Below, in pieces: positions 32,236-44,171 of a stretch of 64,000 nt of DNA. Each line of letters begins with the position of its first letter. The first letter of the stretch is position 1. The notes under the pieces are model-generated. The model saw only the letters and a program-made list of their open reading frames with translations, made no database searches and was not told the origin of the DNA. Where the stretch lies: contig ML978159.1 of NCBI GenBank assembly GCA_010015745.1, positions 558,001 through 622,000 of the forward strand, written 5' to 3'. The DNA comes from Setomelanomma holmii (taxonomy: Eukaryota > Ascomycota > Dothideomycetes > Pleosporales > Phaeosphaeriaceae). Both the position numbers and the translations under genes were made by a program.

Positions 32236-35200
32236 CCATGGTATCGTGTAGTCGGGTTGGTCGAATTTATCAATTGACGAATATTTGATGGAATTGCTTG
32301 CTCGTGGTTCTGATGTGTCGTTATGTGTGAAAGGCCTTCGGCGCCGATTCAAATTATGTATTATTATCTCCGTAAAAAGGCACCGGAGTTTACTCTTCTC
32401 GGTCCATTGCGCGAATATAAGGACTCTCACATCGTGGATACTGTCCGAGTTGCTCGATAACAGCAACTATGAGTGATCGAAATGTCTCCGAAGGTTCAGT
32501 GTACGAGGCTCGTCGTGGTGAGGAAGAGTATCTGAAGCTTGCGGTTGTGCATCGCGAAAGTCTCCGAAAGTCTCCGCCGTGGGTACGATATAGAACAACC
32601 AGTAGCAGTTGGCAAGAGCGGACAGTCAGCAAGATTTGCTATTCCTACGAGATTTGGTGCTGGAGTATACATTAAAATTCGAAATATGGATCACTTTGTA
32701 CACTTGGTTGGGGTACTCTACGCATGGGCCAGTCACAGTCAGTTGACCATCCCTCCCGCCTAGATCATCAACGTGAACATCTACATCATTGTTCCGAGGA
32801 GATTTTGCGTCGCATTCAAATTCAAGCGGATCGAGTATCCCAAATTTCTTCTCAATACTGTCGGGATCGCAATAGTACTAACCAGGCTTCGAAGTACACC
32901 CAGAGCATGAACTCGACTCACTGACATCGTCCATCATGACGACGACAAACTGAGACAAGATTGATTGGGGCCAAAGTCATTCATCAGCCGGAGCTTTCAA
33001 TAACTGCTCGAAATTTCGGTACGCTCCTCTGTGTCGATGGCGAGCATCTTCGCATTGGGCGCCAGCAAAGTGGCAAATTAGGAGAAGGAAACCCTCATTC
33101 AGGGGTTAAGAAGGCTGCTACGGCCATCGCATTGAACATCAGCCTTTGTGCCTACACGAACTGCCGACTGTACCACAATTACAGGACGCTCGAGGACCGG
33201 ACGTCGTCGATCGCGATGGCTTCATTTCACCAACGCCACAAACTGTCAAGGTGAAGCGAAATGTGACAGTAGCCATTCTCATCACATCGCTGCCGAAGCC
33301 TATTCGTCGCCTTAGACAGCAGCCCAAGGAGAATTTGAAATGCAACGGTCGGAAGAAGAAAGCCACTTGCTCCACTCTTCCTGCCCAGCGGCCCAGCGGG
33401 TTGGTGTGGCAAGTAGAGCCGAAGCGTCGTGCCGTGCGGAGCGGGAGCAGAGACCTGTGCTGATCTGCAGTGCGCGGCACAGGGAGATGCTGTGTAGATC
33501 AAAAAGCGTGATTTTGGGTTTTAGTTAGGTTTGATGCTGATGTCGAGGTTACAAAGGGCGTATCCCTACTGTTGATGCTGACGAATGCGGGCCGCGTTCC
33601 CAGGGGAGAGTTCTCGAGCGGTATGATGTGGACTGCGTTCTTGATCCAAATGGGTTTCACCCCAGGTTTTCAAACGAAGACAGAGATGGCCTGAGGTGGC
33701 TCGACCGAGTTCGAAGCCGACGTAGAGATCCGTGGAGCTCAGAGAGGCTGGGGGATCGAGACGATGAGCGCTACAAAGATGATGGTCGCCGTCCAATTGG
33801 CAAGTAAAGGTGATGTTGAACGGCAAAGACGCTGGGACCATCTCATGTGGGCCCGGTCCCAGCTTCGAGACCATACCCCACCATTTGCTGGACCCACTGA
33901 TACGAGTGTGATAAGTGTCCTTTTCTTCAGCAAATGTTGTGATGTGGTGGCTGACTGACTGACGCGAACATGAGAAAAACAAAGTGAATCAACGTCCACT
34001 AGAAGACGTGGGGTACATCCGGAACACAAATGCGAAAGATGGGTACGGCTAGTGTATGCGTGGAGCGTTGAGAATCTAGTCGGAAGGAGCATTAAGAATG
34101 CAGTACGTACATGCTCCCAAGGACCGGGGTATGCTCAGTCGGGGGGCGACGGAAAGAATCCGAAGGCTTTTCTTAGCAAGGAGGTTCCAGGTAGGAGAGA
34201 CCCTAACCATCTTGCTAGTCGAGCTTTTCGCGTCTTTCCAGCTTACACAGGCTCCGTATCGATTGTGGGGAGAAGTCCGGTATGATTGATAGGCAATACG
34301 AGCACTACCTATTGAGCCAATGCTGGTGAGACAAATTCAGGTACAAAATGCCGTACCTGGCTCAGACTCGCTTGGTCAACATGCTTACCGTGCCTTTTCC
34401 CTGGGACCTAGATGGCTTGCTGACGCTGATGATTGGGAAGGTCGACGCGCACGAAGGACGTCATTTTTTGCGAGGTAGCTGCCGCTTTGGAAGCCACGAG
34501 GGTGTAAGGGCAGCGTCTGCGCGTCCCTCTCTGCCGTTTTTCGCTAGGTTAGGATGGTCATCACAGTCCTAAGCGATTGAGCAAAGTAATTCGCTAGACG
34601 TCAAAAGGTTGAATTGACGTTGGATCTGGGGTCAAGGATCCTCGAAAGATGATTCGCGCGTGTAAATGGGACTTCCGTTGGCGCTAGTCCCATCGTGGCA
34701 GACTTGTAAAAACACACCCGCGAAATAATCGACGAGCACGCGACTATCGCGTGTCCCTAGACACGACAGCTGTTATGTTGACACTTTGGGACACTCCAGG
34801 TAAGCCTCTGTCTTTCCGCAGTATCGGTTCATCTTCCACAACGCCATTCAGGTCAAGAGCTGGGGCGACAGACAGCGCGGCTCGACCGTAGGGGCGTTAC
34901 CTGACCCCTGCTTCTGTATCGCGATTGGCTGATCCCGCATGATCTGGTCGCCATCCGTGATCCAACCAGAATGCTGTAACAGTGATGTGCCTGTGCCTCA
35001 AAGGCAGAGACCCACATTGGCTCGCTTTGTATTGGAAGCCGCAATATAAGTGACTTTTGCTCTGGCAAGTCACGTTGCGTAGTTGCTCAAGGCCGGGAAA
35101 GGGTACCTGGACGGTTGCGAGGGAGCGGCTTCTCAGCCAGTACCCGGAGACCCTGTTCTAGGGCCATGCGAGTGCTCCAGTCGTACATGAGAGAAAGCCT

Positions 35201-35424
35201 TTCGGCTACTTCGCGTACTAAGGCCCGCTCAGCAATGGCGAATCGAGCCCTTGCCGGCGCAGCTGGAGCTCGCCAGGGGAGTACAAGAGTTGCCCCCATC
35301 ATGACGGATATATCTGCATCCTCAGTCCCGTGCATCTGGGAACTGGTGATGCTCCAACTTCATCCTCGACTCGTCAGCACCTGAGGTACACCGTCAGTAC
35401 TTCGCACGTCCCATCATCGTCACC
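32236..35424. other. Gene-poor 3.2 kb stretch
   Basis: Only short, motif-free frames on both strands. No terminal repeats, transposase motifs or strong AT bias of the kind left by RIP are obvious by eye. It separates the broken reductase from the rhodopsin-like gene and may include more decayed sequence. Confidence 0.45.
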
Positions 35425-36677
35425 ATGCGCTCCCCACCGCCAGAGGTCTTGAAGACATGGCCCAAGCCCAACTACATCAATCCAGTCACCAGGGGAGATA
35501 CACTGATGATTGTGGAATTGACATTGTTGCCCATCGCTATGATCATCGTCTTCCTTAGGATGTGGGTACGGATAGCTTGGCTACACAAGTCGTGGTATGA
35601 TGACTATCTGATGATACTGGCCATGGTACGTTCGACGTCCCGGAAACACCGAGTGGCAACGCTGACACCTGCCAGATCTTCTCTATCGGAACAACAATAC
35701 TAGTAATTATGGCGTCCCAACTGTATGGGTGGGACCGTCATGTCTGGGATGTGCCGCTCGCGACTTTGGAGACTGGAAGACAGGTACGACCATGTACTAC
35801 CAGTGTCACCGTAAGCTGAAGCTGACTATGGCTAGGCGTCCATGGCTGGCCAAACATTGTTCGTCCTTGCCTCGAGTACCGTGAAGATGTCCATTCTTGT
35901 GTCATACTTTCGCATCGCACCTGAGAAGTCGCTGTTCCGAAAACTCGTGTGGGGAACATTTGCGCTCGTCTTCGCCGCATTCGTCGTCTTTCTCGTGGCT
36001 CTGTGGGTACAATGCATGTATGTACGCCCTGTTCGAGGTAACTGAATGATGCTGACTGCTGCAGACCCATCTCAAGTTACTGGAAGCTCGTGTCTGATCA
36101 TCGCGACTGTATTCCCGAGGGTCCGCCGCTGGTCGTTCAGTCTACGCTAAACGTGGTCACCGACTTCATGATTTACGCCTTGCCAATTCCGACTCTCTTC
36201 TCGCTCTCACTTCCATGGAATCAGCGCATCGGACTGATCGTCCTCTTCTCCGTTGGTGGTGTCATTGTCGTCGCCGGGTCATTTCGCGCTTACTGGATCC
36301 ATTACACGCTGTATGAGACCTACGATGCAACCTGGGAGGGCTACCAAATATGGGTGTGGACGGCCGTCGAAACTAATGTCGGTGTCATATGTGGCTGCAT
36401 CCCCGCTCTGAAGCCGTTGCTCTTTCCGACTCGCGCAAGGCAACAAGGATCCAAGTACGCCAATGGTTCGAACCACAGCAGAAGAAAAGAGAAGATCACA
36501 CCAGTGATCGACCAGGTCGAAATGGACACGCGGAGACTCACCGACAACGATGAGTCGCGCCCGGGCACAGCAGCTCAGCCACATCAACTTCCGCCTGCGC
36601 GGCGGCCAATGAGTGGCGATACAGATAAAAGTCGCTTCGATCTTGATATCGAGCAACAAAAAGCTTACATGTACTGA
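35425..36677 (+). CDS. Fungal rhodopsin-like (Fung_rhodopsin) integral membrane protein
   Basis: Four exons: 35425-35625, 35676-35783, 35836-36017 and 36065-36677, giving 367 residues. It has the 7-TM pattern of the large fungal family once called SAT/PTH11-like: TM1 [19 protein letters not shown], the family motif [60 protein letters not shown] and [20 protein letters not shown] cytoplasmic C-tail rich in Arg, Ser and Asp follows. All three introns fall at positions that keep these motifs intact. Members are plasma-membrane proteins, some suspected to sense surfaces or nutrients; the ligand is unknown. Confidence 0.9.
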
Positions 36678-38327
36678 TGGTACAGTGCTTCTTTCCTTTA
36701 TCTTTTATAATATGCGCAAACTTAGCGTGCAGCGTTTAGCGCCTTTGCAGCCAGTAGATTTCCTCTGGGTCACTCCTGCTCAAACTTATTTTCCAATATC
36801 TGTTTGCGCCGGATTTCATTGCCAATATTCGTGAGAAAATCACCGGTGGGCGGCTGTCTCATGTTTTACCACCTCTCATTTCTTCCGTGGCGGCTAAATT
36901 GCTTCAGCATACCCAATCTCTTTCCTTGTGAGTTTGATAGAGGCGCTTATGCTCGGTTAGGTGTCAATGCCATCACGTCAATTCAATCTTCCAGTCTCTT
37001 CCGTCCCGGATCGACTTCTTCCTCCTTGTCGCCAACCGAGTTCCTGGTGGCAAGTTGCTTGGTCGCGGGCACGTTATGATCGAAACCCGAAACGCGTCAT
37101 TGCGACTTGGGTGCGAGCGCGCACGAGCTCGAGCGCGAGCTACACCATCCCTGGGGATATCGGTGCACTTACTCATTTCGGCTTCATCATTGATATTCTC
37201 TTCAAGAGCTGTGAAGTGTGGTCCGTCGTCAATGTGGGACGTTGATGTCATGGAGATCATGCTGTCAAGATCTCAAAGTCTGTTACGGAGGACCGGACAA
37301 CACGGTGGTCGAACCTCGAACTTGGTGCGGCAGCCCATGACTTTTCATTTCGTTTGTTTTGTTTATCACCGTGCGTGTTCCGGTCTGACATGAGCCCATG
37401 ATGTCACTCTCGTGATGCACACAGGCTTGGGCAGTCGCTTTTGCACACGTCTTTCTCTGGTCGCAATTTCGGCCGGCGACAAGCTGGTCAAGGACATCGC
37501 CACGGCGGGAGAGTGAGTTGTCAAGGCGCCAGACGGGCCAGCGCAGCCATGGTCTTCCGCTCAGAATGACGTCCAGTCCCGCCTCAGACGGTGAAGGTGT
37601 CGGTCGAGTAAGTCGGGCAACAAACAGTGTCAGACAGCGAAGCCAGGCACCAGGCGCCTAGAACTGACTTTCTATTCTTTTCGCAGCGGAGAAGTGCAGG
37701 GCATGGAGGCTTTTGAAGAGTCAGGGACCAGCCATCCCGATCCAGCTGCTTGGGCCAAAACGTGGCGCAGGAGGCTAGGGCTGAAAAGGATGCCTCGGTC
37801 CCAAAAGTCCGGCTGCAATGCACATCGCATGCAGCATGACGCCGCGAAGACAGCTGTACAGCTCACCGACTCCACGCATTTGTGAGCTTATCGATTACAC
37901 CTCCATCGGCTGATGACTTCGTGCCCTTGCTTCACCGAGCGGGGACGAGCATGACGGGCATCATGGGGCATGTCGTGCAATCGCTGTCACAGCGTTGCGT
38001 TGCCTGGCCTACAAAATAATTCAAGGGGAAAAATTAAGTCCAACAGCCACGCCTCGAGCGCACGACCGGTCTGCCATATCGGTTAATGCTCCCGTGTCAA
38101 ACTTCACTGAAAAGGGCTGGAGAGCGAGCTGGCGCTTTCACTAGGCCTGCTTCCTCCTCTCTGCCATCTGTGCGTTGGCATGCCAGTATGCACGGATGCA
38201 CTCGCATCATTCACGAAGGAAGCGTGAGTTTGTCGCCCTAGGTATTATTATAAGCTCCGCGCTGCAGGTACTTGTACCTTTTCTACTCTACTCCAATTGA
38301 AATCCAACCCCATATTATTGCGCAACA
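36678..38327. other. Intergenic, no supported gene
   Basis: 3' flank of the rhodopsin-like gene and the promoter of the secreted flavoprotein. A TATA-like segment lies near 38245-38255 (tattattataag). Confidence 0.45.
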
Positions 38328-39925
38328 ATGTTGTCGTTACTACCACTGCTCGCGCTCTTCACTCTAACCACCGAAGCTGCTCCAACACGACGCCATCATC
38401 CAGAACCGAAGCCAGTATGCATCATAGGCGCAGGTCCGGCAGGCCTATCTGCAGCAGCAAGACTCGAGGACAAAGGCATCCAAGCCATGATTTTTGATAG
38501 TCAAGCAGAAGTTGGTGGTAAATGCCAGGCCTGGTACGATGAAAAGTATGTGTTGCACAGCATTCCGTAAGCGCATTAGACGCGGCTGACCACCCACCAG
38601 CGACATCTTCCATCCGCTTGGCGCCGCCTTCTTCTCAAACGCAACCTATCCCGAAACCCTGAAAGTACTGAACCAAACCGATGTTTCGATCGCACCGTTC
38701 AAGCTCGCCGGTGCGCGCGAGATGTTTCGGTACAATTACACAACGGGTTTGATTGATGCGAATCCTGCTATTGCGCCGCAGTTCTATGCCGCAGTATCTG
38801 CAGAGATTCCGCGATACATACAGCTGTGGACTCAGCGTTTCGCACCAATCAGTGCAACAAACTACAAGGTACAATATGCGCGCAACGTTGCACGCAGCCG
38901 TTGAACTAACGCGACTTCAGAACGGCGTGCCAGAAGAATTCACTGTAGCAGGCTCAACATGGTTCCGCGAAAACAACTTCACCGCCCTCCCGATCCTCCT
39001 CGTCAATCCAGTCGCACTGTATGGATATGGAGACATCAACATTGTTCCGGCGGTACGTCACATGTCCACCTCCACACTTCGCCTTGCAGGGGTTGTGCAT
39101 ACAAGCGCTAACACGTGACAGCTCTACATCCTCCAATACTTTACCCCTGACATCCTGACCGCGTTCGTCGGCTTGCACGACGTCTACTACACCGACTTCC
39201 ACAAGATCTTCGTCGAGTACGCCAAGAACAAGCTCTGCAAGACGCCCATTCACACGTCCGCTGAAGTCCGCTGCGTCGACCGCTCCGGCGACAATCCCAT
39301 TGTTACCTACACCCAGCCCGACGGCAACTACGTCAGCTGGAACAAGCAAGAATGCGCGTCCGTCATCTTCGCATTCCCGCCTAGCATCGCTAGCCTCGAG
39401 CGCGCGGGCATCGATCTCACGGAAGAAGAGTACAACACGTTCCACAACGTAACCACGCACCAGTACTACAGCTCCGCCGTGGAGCTCGAGCTGCCATTTG
39501 GAGTATCGTACATTGCCAACACGACGTCGCCCGCACTACCGCCGCCCAACGAGGGCGAACCCGTGGCCGTTCTGCATCTGAGCGAGCAGTCCAACGTCTC
39601 TGTCGCATGGTCATGGGGTCCGTACGAGTTCCAGGCCGAGGAAACGGCACGCCGCCTTCTGATCGAGAGCTTGTCCAAGATCAACAAGGATCCGCGCAAT
39701 GCGACGCAAGAACCTGTCCCGCTGACTGATTCGGATGTCAAGGCGTTCAGGAAGTGGGATTACTTTCCGCATTTTGGCCCAGATGCGCTGAGCAACGGCG
39801 CGTATGAGAAGCTAAATGCGCTCCAGGGGTGCAAGAAGAGCTATTGGGCCAGCGGGCTCAGTGGTATGGAGATTGTTGAGTGGGCGATTCGTGGCGGGCA
39901 GGACGTGATTGATTCGTACTTTTAG
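38328..39925 (+). CDS. Secreted FAD-dependent amine-oxidase-type oxidoreductase
   Basis: Four exons: 38328-38545, 38601-38868, 38921-39052 and 39122-39925, giving 473 residues. A signal peptide (MLSLLPLLALFTLTTEAAP) precedes a Rossmann FAD-binding site (IIGAGPAGLSAAARLEDKG) and GGKCQAWYDENDIFHPLGA, the pattern of the beta-cyclopiazonate dehydrogenase-like branch of flavin amine oxidases. The C-terminus has the second FAD contact (YWASGLSGMEIVEWAIRGGQ). Several N-x-S/T sites fit secretion. The substrate is unknown, and no cyclopiazonate-type backbone gene is in the window. Exon 1-2 joining (YDEN-DIFHPLG) confirms the first intron. Confidence 0.88.
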
Positions 39926-40438
39926 GCATGGTACGGTCAGCACCCACGTTCGCTGACCACACGCCGCAGACGACGAAGACGAAGGCGGAGAAGAAAAGAA
40001 AGACCAAAAACAGGGACGGCACCATCTGACTTTACGACCTACAGCATGACGACGACATTTGCAACGATTACGGCTGGCTTTTTCGATTTTGACACTTAGA
40101 CATGATTCCCCGACTTCGATGTCATGATCACACGACACGTCCTTTTACGACATACCTACGACTATGGAAAATGGTTAGCGGGTTGGCATATTACTGTGGA
40201 CGATACACGATTATGACACATTGCCTGGCATATGCATATATGGTAGGCTTTTAATGGTAATAGCTTGTAGATTATTGGTGTTATAGATAGTTCTGAGGCA
40301 GAGTGGAGGGATATGTAGATAGTTGAATGAGAGACTGGTGTGGACATATTAGTCTGGTCTGGTGATAGAAATGACATTCTTCCATAACACCTCTGAAACG
40401 CTATCCATGCAGGCAAAACCTTGATGCTAACCCAGTCC
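39926..40438. other. Intergenic, no supported gene
   Basis: 3' flank of the flavoprotein gene. AT-richer than the surroundings towards the right end, next to the tRNA-like locus. Confidence 0.45.
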
Positions 40439-40448
40439 AAAAACAATT

Positions 40449-40597
40449 GGGCACGCAGCGACTCGAACGCAGATCTCTCACATCACCCCTCTTATCCAAA
40501 GGCAAGAGCGCTTGCTGCAGCAATACTAACCCGAGGGCCTCCCGGCTACTCTGGTGGGTCCCAAGGTGTGAGCACCTTACCATTTGGCTATGTGCCC
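40449..40597 (-). tRNA. tRNA-like Pol III gene with a long central insert, isotype not assigned
   Basis: Read leftward, the 5' end GGGCACA pairs with the 3' end CGTGCCC at six of seven positions. An A-box-like TAGCCAAATGGTAAGG follows the first stem, and a B-box-like GCGTTCGAGTCGC lies near the 3' end with four of five T-stem pairs. CTCAC after the D arm pairs perfectly with GTGAG before the variable loop, with about 80 bases between, so a long intron is implied. A run of five T follows 6 bases downstream (40439-40443, A's on the + strand). The residue before the apparent anticodon is C rather than U, so no isotype is named. A decayed tRNA or tRNA-derived short element is the alternative. Confidence 0.45.
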
Positions 40598-41155
40598 TTG
40601 AAATGTACATTGATTGCTTATGTGAGTTGATAGAGAGTGAAGTATGTATAGAGTACAGAAGGTATGGTAGTAAGAGTGAGAAGTACCCTGTGAGAGATAT
40701 ACCAGGTCAAACGGCAAGTCACGCAAGCAGTTAATGAAAAGGTAAACATGGTAAGGCTCGAGTTAGCGGGGAGTATAAGGAGTAAGAGCCTGTGACGTGC
40801 TCACATCGAGTGACAGTCCGCGTTGTGGTGAGGGCACGCAAGGAACACTAAACGCTTCTGATGACCATCGAGGGAGGCACGAGAGGCACGAGGGTCGTCT
40901 TCATCACAAGACATACGATCGCACAGCAACCCCGTGGGACATCCATAAAACCAAGTACAGCAGTTCAAAGGTATTAAATCTTGTATTTCGGACTTGCTGC
41001 CAAGCATACGCGCGAGGCAAAGTCTAGACGCTCATATCAAGCTCGCCCAGACCAAATGCTACATGCGCAGCATCCCAAACCATGCTCTTTGTCTAGCCAT
41101 GAACTCGTAAACTTATTCCTTCTACTCCCGCGAACTATGATACAAACAAGTGCGC
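40598..41155. other. Intergenic, no supported gene
   Basis: Between the tRNA-like locus and the 3' end of acl2. Contains a GA/AG-rich stretch near 40625-40690. Confidence 0.45.
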
Positions 41156-43065
41156 TTAACCCGAGAATTCCTTGACGTCGCTGGTCTTGCCAGGGATAAG
41201 TGCCAATGGGACGATACCCGAGACGTGCATCTCAGGGCCGTAGACGTGCATGTTGAGGCCCAGCTCCTGGCCGACGTTCTTGATGTTCTTAAGACCCTCC
41301 TGGTAGTTGGGTCCGGCACGACGGATCCAGATCTGGACCTTGTGCTCGATGAGGAGGGGTGCGACTTCTCTTAGAGCGCGAATGACACCCTTGAAGGTTG
41401 AAGCGACGTTTGTGAAGTTGGCAATACCACCACCAATGAACAAGACCTTGCCCTCCTCGTGTTGAGGAGCACGAAGCATGAGGTCAAGGACGGTTCGAGC
41501 ATAGTGGAAGGTTTGAGTCTCGGTGGGAGCACCCGAGTACTCACCATAGTTGGCAAGCTCACCGGCGAAGCCGGCAGAGGCAATCGCGTCGGCGTAGACC
41601 ACCGAAGCACCGCCACCAGCGACCAGAGTCCACACACGACCAGTAGCGTTAAGGATAGTAAGCTTGAGCGACGCACCGGTCTTGGCGTCCATCTCTGCGA
41701 TGTAGGCCTCCTCCTTGCTCATCTCACGGCCGAACGGAGCAGGGAACTCCATGGGCGGGCCGACATCGACGGTAGTCTTGGCATCCTTGACGGGTGCAAG
41801 CGGTATGCCGAGAGCAGTTGCGCTGCGAGCAATGGCCCACTTTGCACCGCACTCGAACTCAGCAGTCTGATCAAGCTTGGCAGCAAGATCGAGGAAGTGA
41901 ACCTCTGCCGAGGTGGCATCGGCATTGGGAATGACGACGAGAGGGTTGATCTCGAGGTAGCTACAGTGTTGTCAGCAATGCAAAGAATGAAGTGTGGTGC
42001 GTTCAACTCACGTGAACTGGCAGTCGACGTAGACGGCGTATAACCGCGAGACGAAGTCAACGAGGACATTGTGGACACCCTTGGGGACCTTGCTCAGAAG
42101 GGTGGCAGCAATAGTCTCATTCGAGGGGTACTCCTTGAGGTCAACGGGAACGAGAAGCTTCTCAGCCTTCTCGTCGACATCACCAACATCGACACCACCT
42201 TCGTGGGTGAAGAGGATCCAATCACCCTAAGCGGGAACGTTAGCAAGCGATCGGGAGATGATTGGCGCGATCGCCGAAGCCCAGCTGAGAAGAGCCGCAA
42301 CACCAACACCTCAGGAAATGACAACGCACGAGTAGCGTCGTGACAAGCCAGTAGGCAGGGTAGATTGGCATGTGAAAGTGGACGTGCGTATCGCAAAGTG
42401 TAGGTGCTTTGCAGAAGTGGGTCGGCCTATCTCCCTTCGTCCGGGCGGCCGTGAGACAAAACCGACAGGCGCCCGGAAAGGTTGAACATTTCCGCTCGCA
42501 CTTCGCTGCACACTCCCGCGCGCATACAAAATGGATGGTCCACTCCTGCGACCGTCGCCAAACGGCCAGCCGACGCCGAAGACGTGAAAGACGGATTGGG
42601 AGAAAAAGATGGAAACAAACGTACCTCTCGCACCGAGTTGATGTTGATGTAGTACTCTGTGCCCTCGGGATGGGGTAGGAACGGCTCAACCAAAAACTGT
42701 CTCAGGACACCGTCGACCGTCTCGACTCGCTGCGGCTTTCCGGCCCTCTCTGCGATCCACTCCTTGGCCTCCGCCCATGTCTTGTTCAGCGCAAGAAGCC
42801 CGCTCTTGCCTCGCCTCTTGATCAATTGATCTGGCTTCGCGACGAACTTGGCTCCCGGCGCCAGCAGCCACGGGTAAGTGGCCTCTGCCTGGTCGAGCAC
42901 GCCCCGCACGTCCGCATCAGCAGCAAAGTGCAGCGATGCTAGCTTTGGGGGAGGGTTGTGTGTCGCAGATGCTGGGAGAGGCGTGGGCTTGATGACGGGC
43001 GCGCGGGTGAGGTGGTAGTTGAGGATGGCCTTGCCGTCGGCCTCGAAGATGGATTTGGCGGACAT
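41156..43065 (-). CDS. acl2: ATP-citrate lyase subunit 2 (ATP-grasp/succinyl-CoA-synthetase-like part)
   Basis: Three exons: 43065-42625, 42226-42012 and 41960-41156, giving 486 residues, the usual length for the smaller fungal subunit. With Acl1 it forms cytosolic ATP-citrate lyase, which makes acetyl-CoA and oxaloacetate from citrate, ATP and CoA for lipid, sterol and histone acetylation. Visible: [67 protein letters not shown] formed across intron 1, [10 protein letters not shown] across intron 2, and the glycine loops [15 protein letters not shown] and [14 protein letters not shown]. Intron 1 is 398 bases, unusually long here. It is transcribed away from acl1, sharing a 1.1 kb upstream region. 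Confidence 0.95.
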
Positions 43066-44171
43066 TGTGAGGAAGGGTCAAGCTGGAGCTGGTGAGTGCT
43101 GTCTTCTGCTTGATTGAAAGCTCGTGTGAGCAAAACAGTGGTTGATGCGGCAGTGTTGACGGTGCAGCAGAGGTGGTGAGGAAGATTTCAGAGCTTCGCA
43201 GAATCAATTCCCGACGGATTTCCGGCAATATCGCGACGGACACCCTTATGAGCAAAAGTCCGGACAGAAAGAGCTTCGGGAAAGCTTTGGGGAGGGGAAG
43301 CCGGGTTCAAGACACAAAAGCACGGGCGGGCAGCTGCTGAGACGTACCTATATCTGGTTGAGGAGTGGTTGGGGCGTGCAAGAGAATTATGAGGAATTGA
43401 CAGCACGGAATGCGTCGTCTGGCTGCTGCTGGGGACCTGTGGAATCGGCGGTGTCGTTTTTTATCGCGTTGAGTTGGGATAGGCAGGGACAATGCACACT
43501 AGCACACTCGGCTGACGGCTAGCCAACCACGGTTGAGGCGCCCACAGCCAGGCACAGCACCTGTCGACGGCCACCGAGTACCAGAGACGACCCCAACGGA
43601 GCCGGCGAGGACGTCCCGACGGAATTCCAAAGATATCAACGCCCGCACTGCTCACGAGGACGCAATTGAAGCCCAAAAAACTGCTATATTCCCCTCCCGG
43701 GCGCGGCAGTGTGCGTGCAAGACATACGGGTCTCCTCTCACCGCCCGGTCGTTCTTGCCTAGCGGGGCGCTCGGCCTCTCCCCAACAACGCAACAAGCTC
43801 AACACCGCCGAAAGAGACACAGGCCCAAATCTTCGGAAATAGTCGCCAACACTCCCTTCGCAACCTTCGCCCATTCCATCATAGTCCTCTGCTCTGCCTC
43901 TACCAGGCATTGCATCCATAAGGTGAGTGCGTCTCTGGCTCCTGCTCTCGCGTGTCCCATACCTCCTGCCGCGAGCCCGCGTGCCTCAGCCCAGCTCCCT
44001 CAGCTATTTTTTCTCGGCGTCCGTTGCCAGACCTCACGTCAGCCAGCTCGCCCACGCTTCCCCAGAACCGTGCGACGAGCCCTTCCGAGCTTCTACTGAC
44101 AGCCCGCCGCCATATTAGAACCTAGAGACATTTACTTGCAGCTCTACACCACCAATTGATCACCGGCCACG
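43066..44171. promoter_or_regulatory. Shared divergent promoter of acl2 and acl1
   Basis: 1.1 kb between the two start codons with no supported gene. The arrangement lets one region control both subunits in step. The right half is CT-rich, like a 5' leader for acl1. Short frames inside are not convincing. Confidence 0.65.

Noticed and set aside
32236..35424. Transposon relic in the gene-poor stretch
   Set aside because: No terminal repeats, transposase or reverse-transcriptase motifs, or RIP-like composition are visible by eye.
28408..39925. Secondary-metabolite cluster (MFS transporter, reductase relic, flavoprotein)
   Set aside because: No PKS, NRPS, terpene or DMAT backbone gene is present, the reductase is broken, and the genes are separated by unrelated ones.
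42409..42678. 89-residue plus-strand frame
   Set aside because: It falls over the long first intron and first exon of acl2, on the opposite strand, with no motif.
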